Assembly: GCA_024346935.1 (NCBI GenBank)
Contig: AP024878.1
Location: 1,922,001-1,986,000, forward strand
Reading direction: 5' to 3'
Length of the DNA stretch: 64,000 nt
Source of the DNA: Vibrio inusitatus
Lineage (GTDB): Bacteria > Pseudomonadota > Gammaproteobacteria > Enterobacterales > Vibrionaceae
Below, piece after piece: positions 9,040 to 17,164 of this stretch (within the stretch, counting starts at the first letter, position 1; each line of letters opens with the position of its first letter). The notes under the pieces are model-generated. The model worked only from the letters and a program-made list of their open reading frames with translations, made no database searches and was not told where the DNA came from. The translations under genes were made by a program, and so were the position numbers.

Positions 9040-10218
9040 TTACTCCCAGAAAAAATCGGTATGACCGCAAGCTAGAAGTACTGCTTCAAAATAGTAATAA
9101 TCACCATAAGGCAACATGCCTTGAATTAAGTGAGGCTTGTTTTCTCTTTGTCCTTCTTTTACAAACTGAGCTGCCCCACGAAGTAAGCCTTGTGCATCTG
9201 ACATCCCTGTCAAATCGTATTCGTCTCGAAGGCCCTTAAGCATTTTCAATGCAAAATCATGATATCGAGTACCACGCGAAACTTGACCTGCTTTAATAAG
9301 CACATTCGCAAGTATGAATAGACCGGCAGCAGTAACCGCACCTGCGGATGTATCCTTGTATTGGACCTCATCCAATGGAAGTCTGTAGTCCCATACCGGA
9401 ACACCGTCAGGGGTGATATTCTCTATTACATAATCAGCTAACTTTGCACTTAGCTCGGCATATTTCATGTCACCCGTTGTTTCGGCAAGTTTTGCAAACC
9501 CATGAACAGCCCATGAGTGCCCGCGACTCCAGCAACTCTCGTCAGCAAAACCTTGATGAGTTTTCCCTCCTACAGGTTTGCCAGTCTTAGGATCAAAGTC
9601 GAAAGTGTGATAAGTACTGTAATCTTCACGTACTAGATATTGGGCACTAGTTTCTGCCTGAGCTAAGGCAACTTCACGATATGACTCAATACCGGTTTCC
9701 TTATATGCCCAAAGCATCAAGCCTAGGTTTTGCATACAGTCGATGATAATCTTGCCCATCGCCATCGACATTTTCTCGGGGTCATCAGATGATGCATTCC
9801 AAGCTTGAATATAATTCCCGCAATAGTTAAACCTGTTACGCAGAGCATCGGCGGCCCGTAGACCTAATGACTTCGCTTTTTCACAACCCGTAAGTTTGTA
9901 ATCCGCGACAACAGATAAACTAAAAAGAAAACCTAGGTCATGATCAATCCATAATGGCGTATTTAAGATTGTTTCCAAATGAGCATTGCGAGTTCGTGCT
10001 GAGTTTTTAAGCGATTCATCACCCGTTAGCCCGTATGCCAGCCAAAGTTGTCCCGTCCAGAAACTGTCAGTCCAAAAGTAATCTTCCGGATATAAATACT
10101 CAAAGTCTGGACCATCGTCTCCCACCATAGGATTACGAGTGCCAATTCTTGATACATTGCGTTGAATTGACTCGACAATATCTGCCTTGATTGTTTTAAC
10201 AGCTAGCACTTCAGTCAT
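9040..10218 (-). CDS. Glycoside hydrolase family 88, unsaturated glucuronyl hydrolase
   Basis: 392-residue cytoplasmic enzyme of the GH88 (alpha/alpha)6-barrel family. It hydrates and releases the 4,5-unsaturated uronic acid that polysaccharide lyases leave at the non-reducing end of oligosaccharides. Family motifs are visible: WIDHDLGF around residue 95 and IIIDCMQNLGLMLWA around residue 160, which carry the two catalytic-region Asp residues, then GFADESCWSRGHSWAVHGFA. It is the first gene of the minus-strand operon, divergent from a LacI-type regulator. The polymer (glycosaminoglycan, ulvan, rhamnogalacturonan or other) is not determined by the sequence. No polysaccharide lyase or sulfatase is encoded nearby. 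Confidence 0.93.
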   Translation of the reverse strand: MTEVLAVKTIKADIVESIQRNVSRIGTRNPMVGDDGPDFEYLYPEDYFWTDSFWTGQLWLAYGLTGDESLKNSARTRNAHLETILNTPLWIDHDLGFLFSLSVVADYKLTGCEKAKSLGLRAADALRNRFNYCGNYIQAWNASSDDPEKMSMAMGKIIIDCMQNLGLMLWAYKETGIESYREVALAQAETSAQYLVREDYSTYHTFDFDPKTGKPVGGKTHQGFADESCWSRGHSWAVHGFAKLAETTGDMKYAELSAKLADYVIENITPDGVPVWDYRLPLDEVQYKDTSAGAVTAAGLFILANVLIKAGQVSRGTRYHDFALKMLKGLRDEYDLTGMSDAQGLLRGAAQFVKEGQRENKPHLIQGMLPYGDYYYFEAVLLACGHTDFFWE

Positions 10219-10320
10219 TATTTGATTCCAAATGTAAGATTCATTTTCAAGACATTAACTGCCTCATTTCTATATCCATTATTACTCTTTACGTTGAAAA
10301 TAATGCGAGATTTCCCACAC

Positions 10321-10379
10321 TAAGTGAGATATCCTATGAGGATTGAGATATCTCACTTAGTATTGTTAAAAAGTGAGAT
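10321..10379. promoter_or_regulatory. Candidate LacI-type operator cluster
   Basis: The divergent intergenic region has a perfect 13-bp inverted repeat, 10321-10333 against 10347-10359, with a 13-nt spacer. Its second arm overlaps the perfect palindrome GAGATATCTC at 10345-10354. The 9-mer AAGTGAGAT occurs at 10322-10330, inverted at 10350-10358, and again at 10371-10379, just before the regulator's ribosome site. This fits an operator that controls both the uptake operon and the regulator. That it binds the adjacent LacI-type protein is inference. Confidence 0.6.
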
Positions 10380-10401
10380 TTAAATCGTATGGGAGTTAGA
10401 A

Positions 10402-11529
10402 ATGGGCACAAAGAAACGCATTACCATTGATGATCTAGCTAAAGAATCCGGAGTACCAAGAAGTACAGTTGGGCGAGCACTTAAGAACCATAACGTAAGT
10501 ATGGAAGCTAAAAGGGCTGTAGAAGCGGCTATCAGCAAGTTAGGCTATAAACGAAAACAACCGAAACTGGATTTTCAGGTCAACCTCAATAGTGTAGGCA
10601 TCCTAACTTCTGAATTTGTAGACAGCCCAGGTAATTACTATGCAGAGGTTATCACTCACCTAAATACAGTCGCGAACAAAATCGGAATACAAACCAAAAT
10701 TATCGATCTTAAGCGACGATATACACAGTCACGGTTGTTAAAAGATCTCAATTCAGTTAATGCCGTCATTATTGTCGGCCAGTACGATAAGGCATTGCTT
10801 GATTTAATCAAAAAAGAGAAAACACCTTGCGTACTTATCAACGCAATAGACGAAAGTATGACATTTTCTAGTGTTTGTCCTGATTACGAACTCGGCGGAT
10901 TGTTAGCAGGGAACTATCTCGTCCAACAAGGGCATAAACGCATAAAAATGATTTTTGCCGAGACAAGGTTGTCTTTTACCCATAGAGCGCGTGGATTTGA
11001 GCGTGCCATGAAACAAAATGGAATCGAAGATTTTGAGCTTATCGATATATTTAAGTACGGTAAAGATAGCGTCGATACCAATTTAAGACGAAGCTGCAAC
11101 GGAAAATCATGGGATATAGACTTCAATGCCAGTCTAATAGTACCGCACATGATAGACCATGGTGTATTTGAAAACATTACCGCTGTCTTTTGTGGCTGTG
11201 ATGCTATGGCATTTTCACTAATCCACGCGCTCGAAGATCGTGGAATTTCCGTACCCAATGAAATATCCGTACTTGGATTCGACAATGTACCGCACGCAGA
11301 GCATTTCTACCCTCCGCTAACAACCATAGACTGCCAATTCTCACAACTTATGCGATGCGGCATGCACCAACTCGTGCACGAAGCGGCTGATCCTACAACC
11401 GAAAGCAAGCGAATTTCATTACGCATGCAGTTAATGGAACGAAATACTGTCATTCCAAATAAATCGATAGAAGCTGATGACAAATCAGATGTAACGCTAG
11501 GTGATTTCGCCAATCGTAATTATCTGTAA
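10402..11529 (+). CDS. LacI family transcriptional regulator
   Basis: 375 residues. The N-terminal LacI helix-turn-helix and hinge are at about residues 6-52 (ITIDDLAKESGVPRSTVGRAL), followed by a periplasmic-binding-protein-like sensor domain (VNSVGILTSEF, VLGFDNVPHAEHFYPPLTTID). The ribosome site GGGAG precedes the ATG. It is divergent from the GH88-transporter operon, so it is the natural local regulator, with an oligosaccharide or unsaturated uronate derivative as likely inducer. The tail after about residue 340 is longer than usual. The inducer cannot be deduced. Confidence 0.92.
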   Translation: MGTKKRITIDDLAKESGVPRSTVGRALKNHNVSMEAKRAVEAAISKLGYKRKQPKLDFQVNLNSVGILTSEFVDSPGNYYAEVITHLNTVANKIGIQTKIIDLKRRYTQSRLLKDLNSVNAVIIVGQYDKALLDLIKKEKTPCVLINAIDESMTFSSVCPDYELGGLLAGNYLVQQGHKRIKMIFAETRLSFTHRARGFERAMKQNGIEDFELIDIFKYGKDSVDTNLRRSCNGKSWDIDFNASLIVPHMIDHGVFENITAVFCGCDAMAFSLIHALEDRGISVPNEISVLGFDNVPHAEHFYPPLTTIDCQFSQLMRCGMHQLVHEAADPTTESKRISLRMQLMERNTVIPNKSIEADDKSDVTLGDFANRNYL

Positions 11530-11554
11530 AGTAATTCCTGAAAAAACTGATCAT

Positions 11555-11602
11555 GAAGTTTAAGGATAAATTTCATAGCGACAAGGAGTGTCGCGAAACT
11601 TC
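11555..11602 (+). other. Nested hairpin after the LacI gene
   Basis: Two nested perfect stems: an inner GCGACA / TGTCGC (11578-11583, 11589-11594) and an outer GAAGTTT / AAACTTC (11555-11561, 11596-11602). No strong T run follows. It could be the 3' end of the regulator transcript or the remains of a mobile-element end. Confidence 0.35.
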
Positions 11603-11851
11603 TAAAAAATCTAATACATTAATTTTTTAAAAGATAAATACGCCTTTTATACCTAGGGATTTTGAGCCAATTATATCTAAAGTGGCTAGAATGCCCCAAT
11701 AGTCCCTAGATAGTTAACATCAATAATTGACGGGCAGAGATAGGGTTGCTAAATTAATCAATACGGTGAGTCAACCCCAGAGCCCACCTTGGCTCAGAGA
11801 TAATTTAGTCTAATAAAATCAGTGTATTAAAATTATTTTGATGAGCGGTTC
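11603..11851. other. Non-coding stretch at the left edge of the island
   Basis: I see no gene here. It holds one copy of GGTGAGTCAA (11765-11774), the same 10-mer that is repeated at the start codon of the nearby integrase, and the sequence CAGAGATAGGG, which is partly complementary to the tRNA-Ser 3' end further right. It probably contains the other arm of an integrase attachment site. Confidence 0.4.
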
Positions 11852-11879
11852 TAGGGTTCAAATCCCTATCTCTCCGCCA
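11852..11879 (+). pseudogene. tRNA-Ser 3' fragment (attachment-site core)
   Basis: 28 bases matching the T-arm and acceptor 3' strand of a serine tRNA, including the terminal CCA. The 5' part of the gene is missing: the upstream bases do not form the rest of a tRNA. A truncated tyrosine recombinase gene begins 80 bases downstream. This is the usual signature of an element integrated at, or excised from, a tRNA 3' end. Confidence 0.75.
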
Positions 11880-11886
11880 CATTTAA

Positions 11887-11911
11887 AACCCTGATTTATC
11901 AGGGTTTTTTT
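11887..11911 (+). terminator. Rho-independent terminator after the tRNA-Ser fragment
   Basis: 8-bp stem AACCCTGA / TCAGGGTT with a 4-nt loop, followed by seven T residues. It resembles a tRNA-gene terminator and ends just before the integrase-type direct repeats. Confidence 0.75.
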
Positions 11912-11937
11912 CGTTTCTGAGTCCCTGAAAACGCTCT

Positions 11938-11960
11938 GGTGAGTCAATCAGGTGAGTCAA
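11938..11960 (+). repeat. Two 10-bp direct repeats at an integrase start codon
   Basis: GGTGAGTCAA occurs at 11938-11947 and 11951-11960, with the start codon (ATG) overlapping the last A of the second copy. A third copy lies on the far side of the tRNA fragment at 11765-11774. They are candidate arm-type binding sites for the integrase, or sites where it represses its own translation or transcription. Confidence 0.6.
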
Positions 11961-12472
11961 TGTATCTATTCAAAAACCGCTATTGTGTGTACTTCGTAAG
12001 AGTCTGCACTCCCAAAGCCCTTGTCGAGCAAGGCTTTCCGTTCGATTTCAAATTTAGTCTCCACACAAAATCTCGGCCTGTTGCGATCAGGCGAAGTGCG
12101 CCAATCGTTATGGAAGTTCTAAAATCCCTAGATACTTTCGAACCAGACAAAGCAAATTCCCTAACTATTCAGGCCGAAATCTCAGCCTCTGTGGCACATC
12201 TACGAAGTGTCTTTTCCGAAACAGGCATCAACTTTGATTTGGTCTCTCAAGAAACAAAGAATAAAGTCCGGACTAAGAGAGTTGCTCGAAAAAGCTACGC
12301 GCAAGGTTATCGCTGGCAAGAAGAATTCATCCAAGCCAAACAAAAAGCCCAAATCACTCACCTTACGGTTCACCAACTAAATCAGAGAACGCTCTATTTT
12401 CTTGATTACCTCAAAAAGAAAAAGCTCACTCTCGATCAAGTCAACCCTGCGAACTTATACCAATCTAAGTGA
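11960..12472 (+). pseudogene. Truncated tyrosine recombinase (integrase N-terminal part)
   Basis: About 170 residues. The start (MYLFKNRYCVYFVRV) is the typical N-terminal domain of integrases that target tRNA 3' ends, followed by part of the core-binding (SAM-like) domain (YRWQEEFIQ to LDQVNPANL). The reading frame runs into the left end of an IS630 element and stops, so the whole catalytic domain is missing. Sequence beyond the IS does not continue the integrase, so there was also a deletion or rearrangement. The start at 11960 fits the ribosome site AGGTGAG better than the open start at 11939. Confidence 0.75.
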
Positions 12473-13567
12473 AAATATGATCTAATTAAGGTCAATCATA
12501 ATCAGAACTAACACGCTATGGAAGGCCTTAACGACATCGACTTCAAAAAGCTTGCGAGCCAGCAAAAATCCATCCAGATGAAAATGAGATTGCTGGCTCT
12601 TGCTCATTTCAAAGACCGACAGTCTCGCACTCAGATTGCCAAGTTTCTTAAGGTAAGCAGAACCAGCGTTAATAAGTGGGTTCAAGCCTTTCTTGAAGAA
12701 GGCTTAGAAGGGCTGCAGGAAAAGCCAAGAACCGGCCGACCACCATTCTTAATTCCCGCTCAAAGAGAACATCTAAGCAGATACATTAAAGATAAAGCCC
12801 ATAATTCAGAAGGGGGGCGGCTTACCGGTGCTGATATCCACTCCTATAAATCGAAAGAGTTTGGCAAGCACTACCACCCTTATTCCATCTATTATCTACT
12901 CGACCACATGGGATTCTCATGGATAACTTCACGCTCCAAGCATCCAAAACAATCTGCTGAAGTTCAAGACGATTTTAAAAAAATTCAAATTAGAAACGAT
13001 CCTTAGGATCCCTGGTCATATAAACCTAAAGCATGTTGATGTCTGGTTTCAAGACGAAGCTCGATTCGGTCAACAGAACACAACAACTTGCCTTTGGACT
13101 GAGCGTGGAACGCGCCCGAGGGCAGTAAAACAGCAGCATTTGACTATGCATATCTATTTGGTTCAGTCTGTCCAGCCAGAGGTATTGGTGAAGCGATGGT
13201 CGAGCTTTGGGTCAATAAAGAGATAATGATAGATCACTTGAAGCAAATCTCATCTGCGACCGACAAAGGGCGACATGCTGTTGTCATTATGGATGGTGCA
13301 GGTTGGCATACTGAAGACATTGCCAATGAATTTGAGAACGTCAGCATCATCAAACTACCACCATATTCACCCGAGTTGAATCCAATTGAATAGGCATGGA
13401 GTTGGCTGAGACAACACTATCTTACCAACCAATGTTTTGAGGGTTACGACGACATTGTTTTTAAAGTTTGTGCTGCCTGGAATCAATTTCTAGAGTGCAA
13501 AACAAGGGTTACCAAAATGTGCACGAGAGAGTGGATAGACCTGACCAGTTAATTCTCCAGATTGGTA
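12458..13567 (+). mobile_element. IS630-family insertion sequence (decayed)
   Basis: About 1.11 kb. The two ends share a terminal inverted repeat: TACCAATCT at the left end and AGATTGGTA at the right end. TA dinucleotides flank both ends (12456-12457 and 13568-13569), as expected for IS630/Tc1-type insertion at TA. It holds one disrupted transposase gene and interrupts the integrase remnant. Confidence 0.85.
12518..13552 (+). pseudogene. IS630-family transposase, frameshifted and with a stop codon
   Basis: The N-terminal helix-turn-helix (RTQIAKFLKVSRTSVNKWVQ) and the DDE motifs are present in pieces: VWFQDEARFG, VVIMDGAGWHT and YSPELNPIE. The frame is broken three times: at an A-rich run near 12985 (a +1 shift is needed to continue), by one missing base near 13138, and by a TAG stop at 13391 where a Gln codon is usual. 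The reading frames can be joined to a full-length protein of the family, so decay is recent, but the element should no longer move by itself. Confidence 0.85.
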
Positions 13568-13631
13568 TAATTTCTTGCCTTGGCTTGCTTTGCCTTTACA
13601 ATACCTGCAGTTTAAATTTTGAGTAATTGTG

Positions 13632-15491
13632 ATGAATTTTAGATACGACATTAATGGATTGAGGGCAATAGCAGTAATAGGTGTTGTTCTATTCCACTTC
13701 AACCCTGCTTGGGTTCCTGGAGGCTTTGCGGGTGTCGATGTGTTTTTTGTTATCTCTGGTTTTTTAATGACTGGGATAATTTTTAGGGGATTGGAGAACG
13801 ATAATTTTAATCTGCTGAAATTCTATTCTTCCAGAGTAAAGCGCATTATACCAATGCTTATAACTATGTGTTTGATGCTCTTAATGTTAGCTTTTTTGGT
13901 TATTGGTGAGTATAAATCCACGATTCTTTATAAGCATATAGCATCGAGTCTGTCTTTTTCTTCTAACTTTATCTTCTGGAAAGAGTCGGGATATTTTGAT
14001 GAATTATCAAAAGAAAAATGGCTCTTGCATACATGGTCGCTTTCAGTTGAATGGCAATTTTATATTTTATACCCAATGATTTTGTTGGTGTTTAAGAAAA
14101 TATTGTCTTTAGATAATTTAAAGCGGTTAATAGTTATTGGAACTGTTTTAGGTTTTTTTCTAAACGTTGTCGCTACAATCAAGTGGCCAACTTCTTCCTA
14201 CTACCTTCTTCCTACAAGAGCTTGGGAGATGATGTTAGGCGGTATTGCCTACTTATATCCTTGGAAATGCTCATGCAATAATAAAAGGGCTATAGCGTTT
14301 ATAGGGATTGCTTTGGTGTTGTCATCATACGCTTTCCTTTCTGAAGAAAATCTTTGGCCAGGGTATCTAGCGTTGATTCCTGTTTTAGGCGCCTACTTTG
14401 TAATCGTGGCTAATCGTCAAAATAGCAAAATCACAAATAATCTAGCATTCCAGATATTTGGTAAGTGGTCTTACTCTATCTATTTATGGCATTGGCCTAT
14501 TCTTGTTTATTGTTTTATATATGAATTAAATATTAACTTTGCGGTATATGTTTTCATTACTTTAACTCTATCATTTGCTTCTTTTTCTTTTGTGGAGAAA
14601 AGGTCTAAAAAAGTAAATGTTATATTTACTCTTCTAGTATCATTATCTCTAATGATTATTACGGCATCATTATATCAATATCAAGAACATAGTATAGAAG
14701 AGAAAACCTTGAAGCTAAACGTTAGTGGTAAGGGTTATGAATTTTGCGATGGCATTGAAAAACATTGCACATATTATGGTAAAGATGGGAAGGTGGACTT
14801 TTTTTTATGGGGTGACTCTCATTCAATAGCATTAAGTCACTACTTAGCTAATGAGGGTTATAATTTTGTAGTATTTAAAACTAGTGGCTGCCCTCCTATA
14901 CAAGGAGTTCGTCGTCATGACGGTATGGGTAATGCTGGCAATTGTAACCAGAAGAAAAATGATATCATCTTTAACAAAATTAAGGAGTCCAATGCTTCAG
15001 ATCAGGTAATTATGATTGGTCGGTGGTCTTTGTATCGATATGGTTGGATAAGGAATGGGAAACTTCAAAAAGCAACGCACTTTCTATGTAGTGATAATTG
15101 TGAGTTGGATATTGAACGTGATGATTCATTTAATGTAATGAAGAGAAACCTTAAGAAAACCGTTAACTCTCTAAATAATAAGAAAATAATCATCTTTTTA
15201 GGCAACCCTATCTTAACTAAAAGAGGGATTGACCAACCCGAGCAAAAGCTTAGTTTCTACGAACATAAAGAGTTTCAATCTGATACTGATGAGTTCATAA
15301 AAAGCTTATCCTCTAAGAAGGTTAACTTCATTGAATCATCACCATTCTTTTTTGTTCAGGATAATGTTGTTGTTTATGAAAAAGATAATTTTTTGTATAA
15401 GGATGACAATCATCCAACGGTTTACGGTTGGGATTTTGTATTTAAGAAAGGGTTTAAGTCAGTATTTGATTCATCTGTTGGTAGAAATTGA
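13632..15491 (+). CDS. OafA/YrhL-type O-acyltransferase with C-terminal SGNH domain
   Basis: About 619 residues. The N-terminal acyltransferase-3 membrane domain (residues 1 to about 340, ten or so helices) starts with the family motif NGLRAIAVIGVVLFHF and includes the SGF and W-rich segments. A C-terminal SGNH hydrolase-like domain has the block-I motif FLWGDSHS and the final DDNHPTVYG with the catalytic Asp-His pair. Such fusions transfer acetyl groups from the cytoplasm to surface polysaccharide (O-antigen or similar). The sequence looks AT-rich next to the backbone, lies in the island and has its own terminator. A role in changing surface antigen or phage receptor is inferred from the family. 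Confidence 0.88.
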   Translation: MNFRYDINGLRAIAVIGVVLFHFNPAWVPGGFAGVDVFFVISGFLMTGIIFRGLENDNFNLLKFYSSRVKRIIPMLITMCLMLLMLAFLVIGEYKSTILYKHIASSLSFSSNFIFWKESGYFDELSKEKWLLHTWSLSVEWQFYILYPMILLVFKKILSLDNLKRLIVIGTVLGFFLNVVATIKWPTSSYYLLPTRAWEMMLGGIAYLYPWKCSCNNKRAIAFIGIALVLSSYAFLSEENLWPGYLALIPVLGAYFVIVANRQNSKITNNLAFQIFGKWSYSIYLWHWPILVYCFIYELNINFAVYVFITLTLSFASFSFVEKRSKKVNVIFTLLVSLSLMIITASLYQYQEHSIEEKTLKLNVSGKGYEFCDGIEKHCTYYGKDGKVDFFLWGDSHSIALSHYLANEGYNFVVFKTSGCPPIQGVRRHDGMGNAGNCNQKKNDIIFNKIKESNASDQVIMIGRWSLYRYGWIRNGKLQKATHFLCSDNCELDIERDDSFNVMKRNLKKTVNSLNNKKIIIFLGNPILTKRGIDQPEQKLSFYEHKEFQSDTDEFIKSLSSKKVNFIESSPFFFVQDNVVVYEKDNFLYKDDNHPTVYGWDFVFKKGFKSVFDSSVGRN

Positions 15492-15521
15492 ACATAAATC
15501 TCGTTGTACGCACCAAGAACT

Positions 15522-15546
15522 AGAGGCTGATCATCAGCCTCTTTTT
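15522..15546 (+). terminator. Terminator after the acyltransferase gene
   Basis: Perfect 10-bp stem AGAGGCTGAT / ATCAGCCTCT followed by T residues, 30 bases after the acyltransferase stop codon. Confidence 0.8.
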
Positions 15547-15806
15547 GGTTGTTCTGTCGCATTTCGGGGCAATTCTGGGTTAAGTAACCCAACCAGAAAG
15601 GATCTGGACATTTCCGTGTTATATGTGTTGCTAAATTAGCATTTAACTGAATACTTTAGGTATTGGCAAGCTTTTAATCTAGTGGCCAAATTCAGTCAGC
15701 CACTACAGACAATGCTCAATACTAATATATTTTATATAAAGTAACTTATAAAATAGTTGTCGGATATCAACAATGATTTGCTTATCCTTAGAAGACAAAC
15801 TCATTG
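15547..15806. other. Non-coding gap
   Basis: AT-rich sequence between the acyltransferase terminator and a small minus-strand gene. I see no RNA gene, attC site or repeat in it. Confidence 0.4.
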
Positions 15807-16127
15807 TCACCTATTAATACTTTCTTCCCCTACTGTCTGATAAGTTTCTAGCGTTACTTCACTGGTCGGCATGACCCGAGTAATTAGTACATTCTCTTGA
15901 ACTAGAGTAACTTTTACGTCAGATTCGGTCGTCTGCACGCTTGCTACAGGAATTAAGTTAGTTGAAATATACGATTGGTAGTCGTTCTTTGAGTTGAACT
16001 CATTGGCTGCGTCCTCCAATTCACTACTTTCTAGCCTTACCAGAACCCCCCCTTTTCCGTATTTAACAAAATAAGTATTTTCCAAGCAAGTTACATCTCT
16101 ATTTATTGGATTCTTTGCATTATCCAT
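15807..16127 (-). CDS. Small hypothetical protein
   Basis: 106 residues, no family recognised. It is hydrophilic and beta-rich in appearance, with a Cys at about residue 14 and no signal peptide or membrane segment. It is divergent from a small helix-turn-helix membrane protein gene with about 80 bases between the starts, so the two may form a regulatory pair. It could be spurious, but its position and clean non-overlap favour a real gene. Confidence 0.45.
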   Translation of the reverse strand: MDNAKNPINRDVTCLENTYFVKYGKGGVLVRLESSELEDAANEFNSKNDYQSYISTNLIPVASVQTTESDVKVTLVQENVLITRVMPTSEVTLETYQTVGEESINR

Positions 16128-16190
16128 CAGTCATTCCTTTTATGTTGATAACGTCTATGCCACTATATGTAATTTGAATTTTCAGTACTA

Positions 16191-16230
16191 GGAAACGATT
16201 GGAAATTAATGGAAACTAATGGAAACCCAC
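16191..16230 (+). repeat. Four tandem 10-bp iterons at a gene start
   Basis: GGAAACGATT, GGAAATTAAT, GGAAACTAAT and GGAAACCCAC follow each other without gaps. The period of 10 bp equals one helical turn, so the GGAAA elements face the same side of the DNA. They overlap the start codon of the HTH protein gene, which suggests an autoregulatory operator. Confidence 0.5.
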
Positions 16231-16748
16231 CTCATAGAAAACCAGAAAAATACATAGGAAACATTAAGTTAAGGTTACCTGGTGATAAAGTTGATAATTT
16301 AAATGAAATTGTAGAGTTAGCTAAGAAACACTTGAACGTTAATCAAAAGGAGATTGCAGGAATACTGAGTATAAGTGAAGGTAATTTAAGTAAGTGGCTT
16401 TCTAACTCAGATGAAAACCAAACAAAGTTGCCCAATTACAAAAAAATACAACCGTTAACAGATGAGTTGAAGATTGAAGATGAATCAGTCCCAATTATCG
16501 GAACTAAGAAGATTGCTACTAAGGTATCAAAACTAACTAACAGAGCTATAGCACTCGTACTTTTATGTATTGTGGTAACTTTATTAGCTTACATTCTTTA
16601 CATGTCATATGAGTCGAAGAAAAAATACGACACTTACAACCCTTTTGTGACTTTAAGTGTCATTGAACAGAGAAACAGTAAATATCTTGAATACTGTAAC
16701 GCGAATACTAAAGAATGCGCTGAAATTGACAAAAACTTACCCCACTAA
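16209..16748 (+). CDS. HTH-domain protein with one transmembrane helix
   Basis: 179 residues. A helix-turn-helix of XRE-like pattern lies at about residues 40-67 (VNQKEIAGILSISEGNLSKWL), and a single membrane helix at about residues 113-134 (AIALVLLCIVVTLLAYILY). A short C-terminal part carrying two Cys residues would be in the periplasm. It resembles in design the one-component membrane-bound regulators such as ToxR or CadC, but it does not have their winged-helix domain. Its start is embedded in four 10-bp iterons, and an in-frame ATG nine bases later is also possible. Function unknown. Confidence 0.6.
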   Translation: METNGNPPHRKPEKYIGNIKLRLPGDKVDNLNEIVELAKKHLNVNQKEIAGILSISEGNLSKWLSNSDENQTKLPNYKKIQPLTDELKIEDESVPIIGTKKIATKVSKLTNRAIALVLLCIVVTLLAYILYMSYESKKKYDTYNPFVTLSVIEQRNSKYLEYCNANTKECAEIDKNLPH

Positions 16749-16932
16749 TCGGTTGCTGTAGTGGTTCAGCAAATTTGACCACATTGTTAGAGTTCTAATG
16801 ATTAGGAGAAGTAAACCAAATAACAAAAGCTTAAATTGGAGGGTAATACCTTCCAAAACTCATAAAGGGGCAGAACTTTGTTAGCTTTATTTCTAAATTA
16901 GGATATAACGGATTAGCTGAACTATGGGAAAG
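16749..16932. other. Non-coding gap with an IS-end-like segment
   Basis: About 55 bases near 16760-16815 resemble 18525-18585 (both contain GTTAGAGTTCT followed by an AGGA-rich stretch and a CAAAT). The shared sequence may be an insertion-sequence end or another island repeat. No gene is seen. Confidence 0.35.
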
Positions 16933-17052
16933 TAACGCCAAATTAAGTAGTGAGCAACGCCACCGCATGGCCTAAACCATTGTGCCGTAAACACTAAAGT
17001 AGATTCAAACCAATAATGCCAAGCATTGCGAATCTGCTGAAATTTATTGTTA
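16933..17052 (-). other. Integron attC site (Vibrio type)
   Basis: 120 bp, read on the minus strand from TAACAATAAATTTCAGC to TTAATTTGGCGTTA. The ends are imperfectly complementary, as needed for the folded attC hairpin. The internal segments GCTTGGCATT, TTGGTTTG and AGTGTTTACGGCA are shared with the second site at 17523-17642. The orientation means that cassettes here read on the minus strand. Confidence 0.85.
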
Positions 17053-17164
17053 CTTGGATTGTTGCATAGTTTAGGCATCATCAAAATGGAATTTACGTTA
17101 TTACATTTAGTCCGTTTGTTTTTGCCATGATTGGCCACCTAAAAAATTTATTAGTGGTCTTTTC

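Noticed and set aside
1..11529. Complete polysaccharide lyase locus
   Set aside because: No lyase, sulfatase or KDG-metabolism gene is present; only uptake and late hydrolysis functions are encoded.
12518..13393. Programmed frameshift in the IS630 transposase
   Set aside because: The A-rich run could allow it, but there are two more lesions including a stop codon, so decay is the simpler explanation.
16893..17138. 81-residue minus-strand protein
   Set aside because: Most of the frame is translation of the attC site itself, a common artefact in integron arrays.
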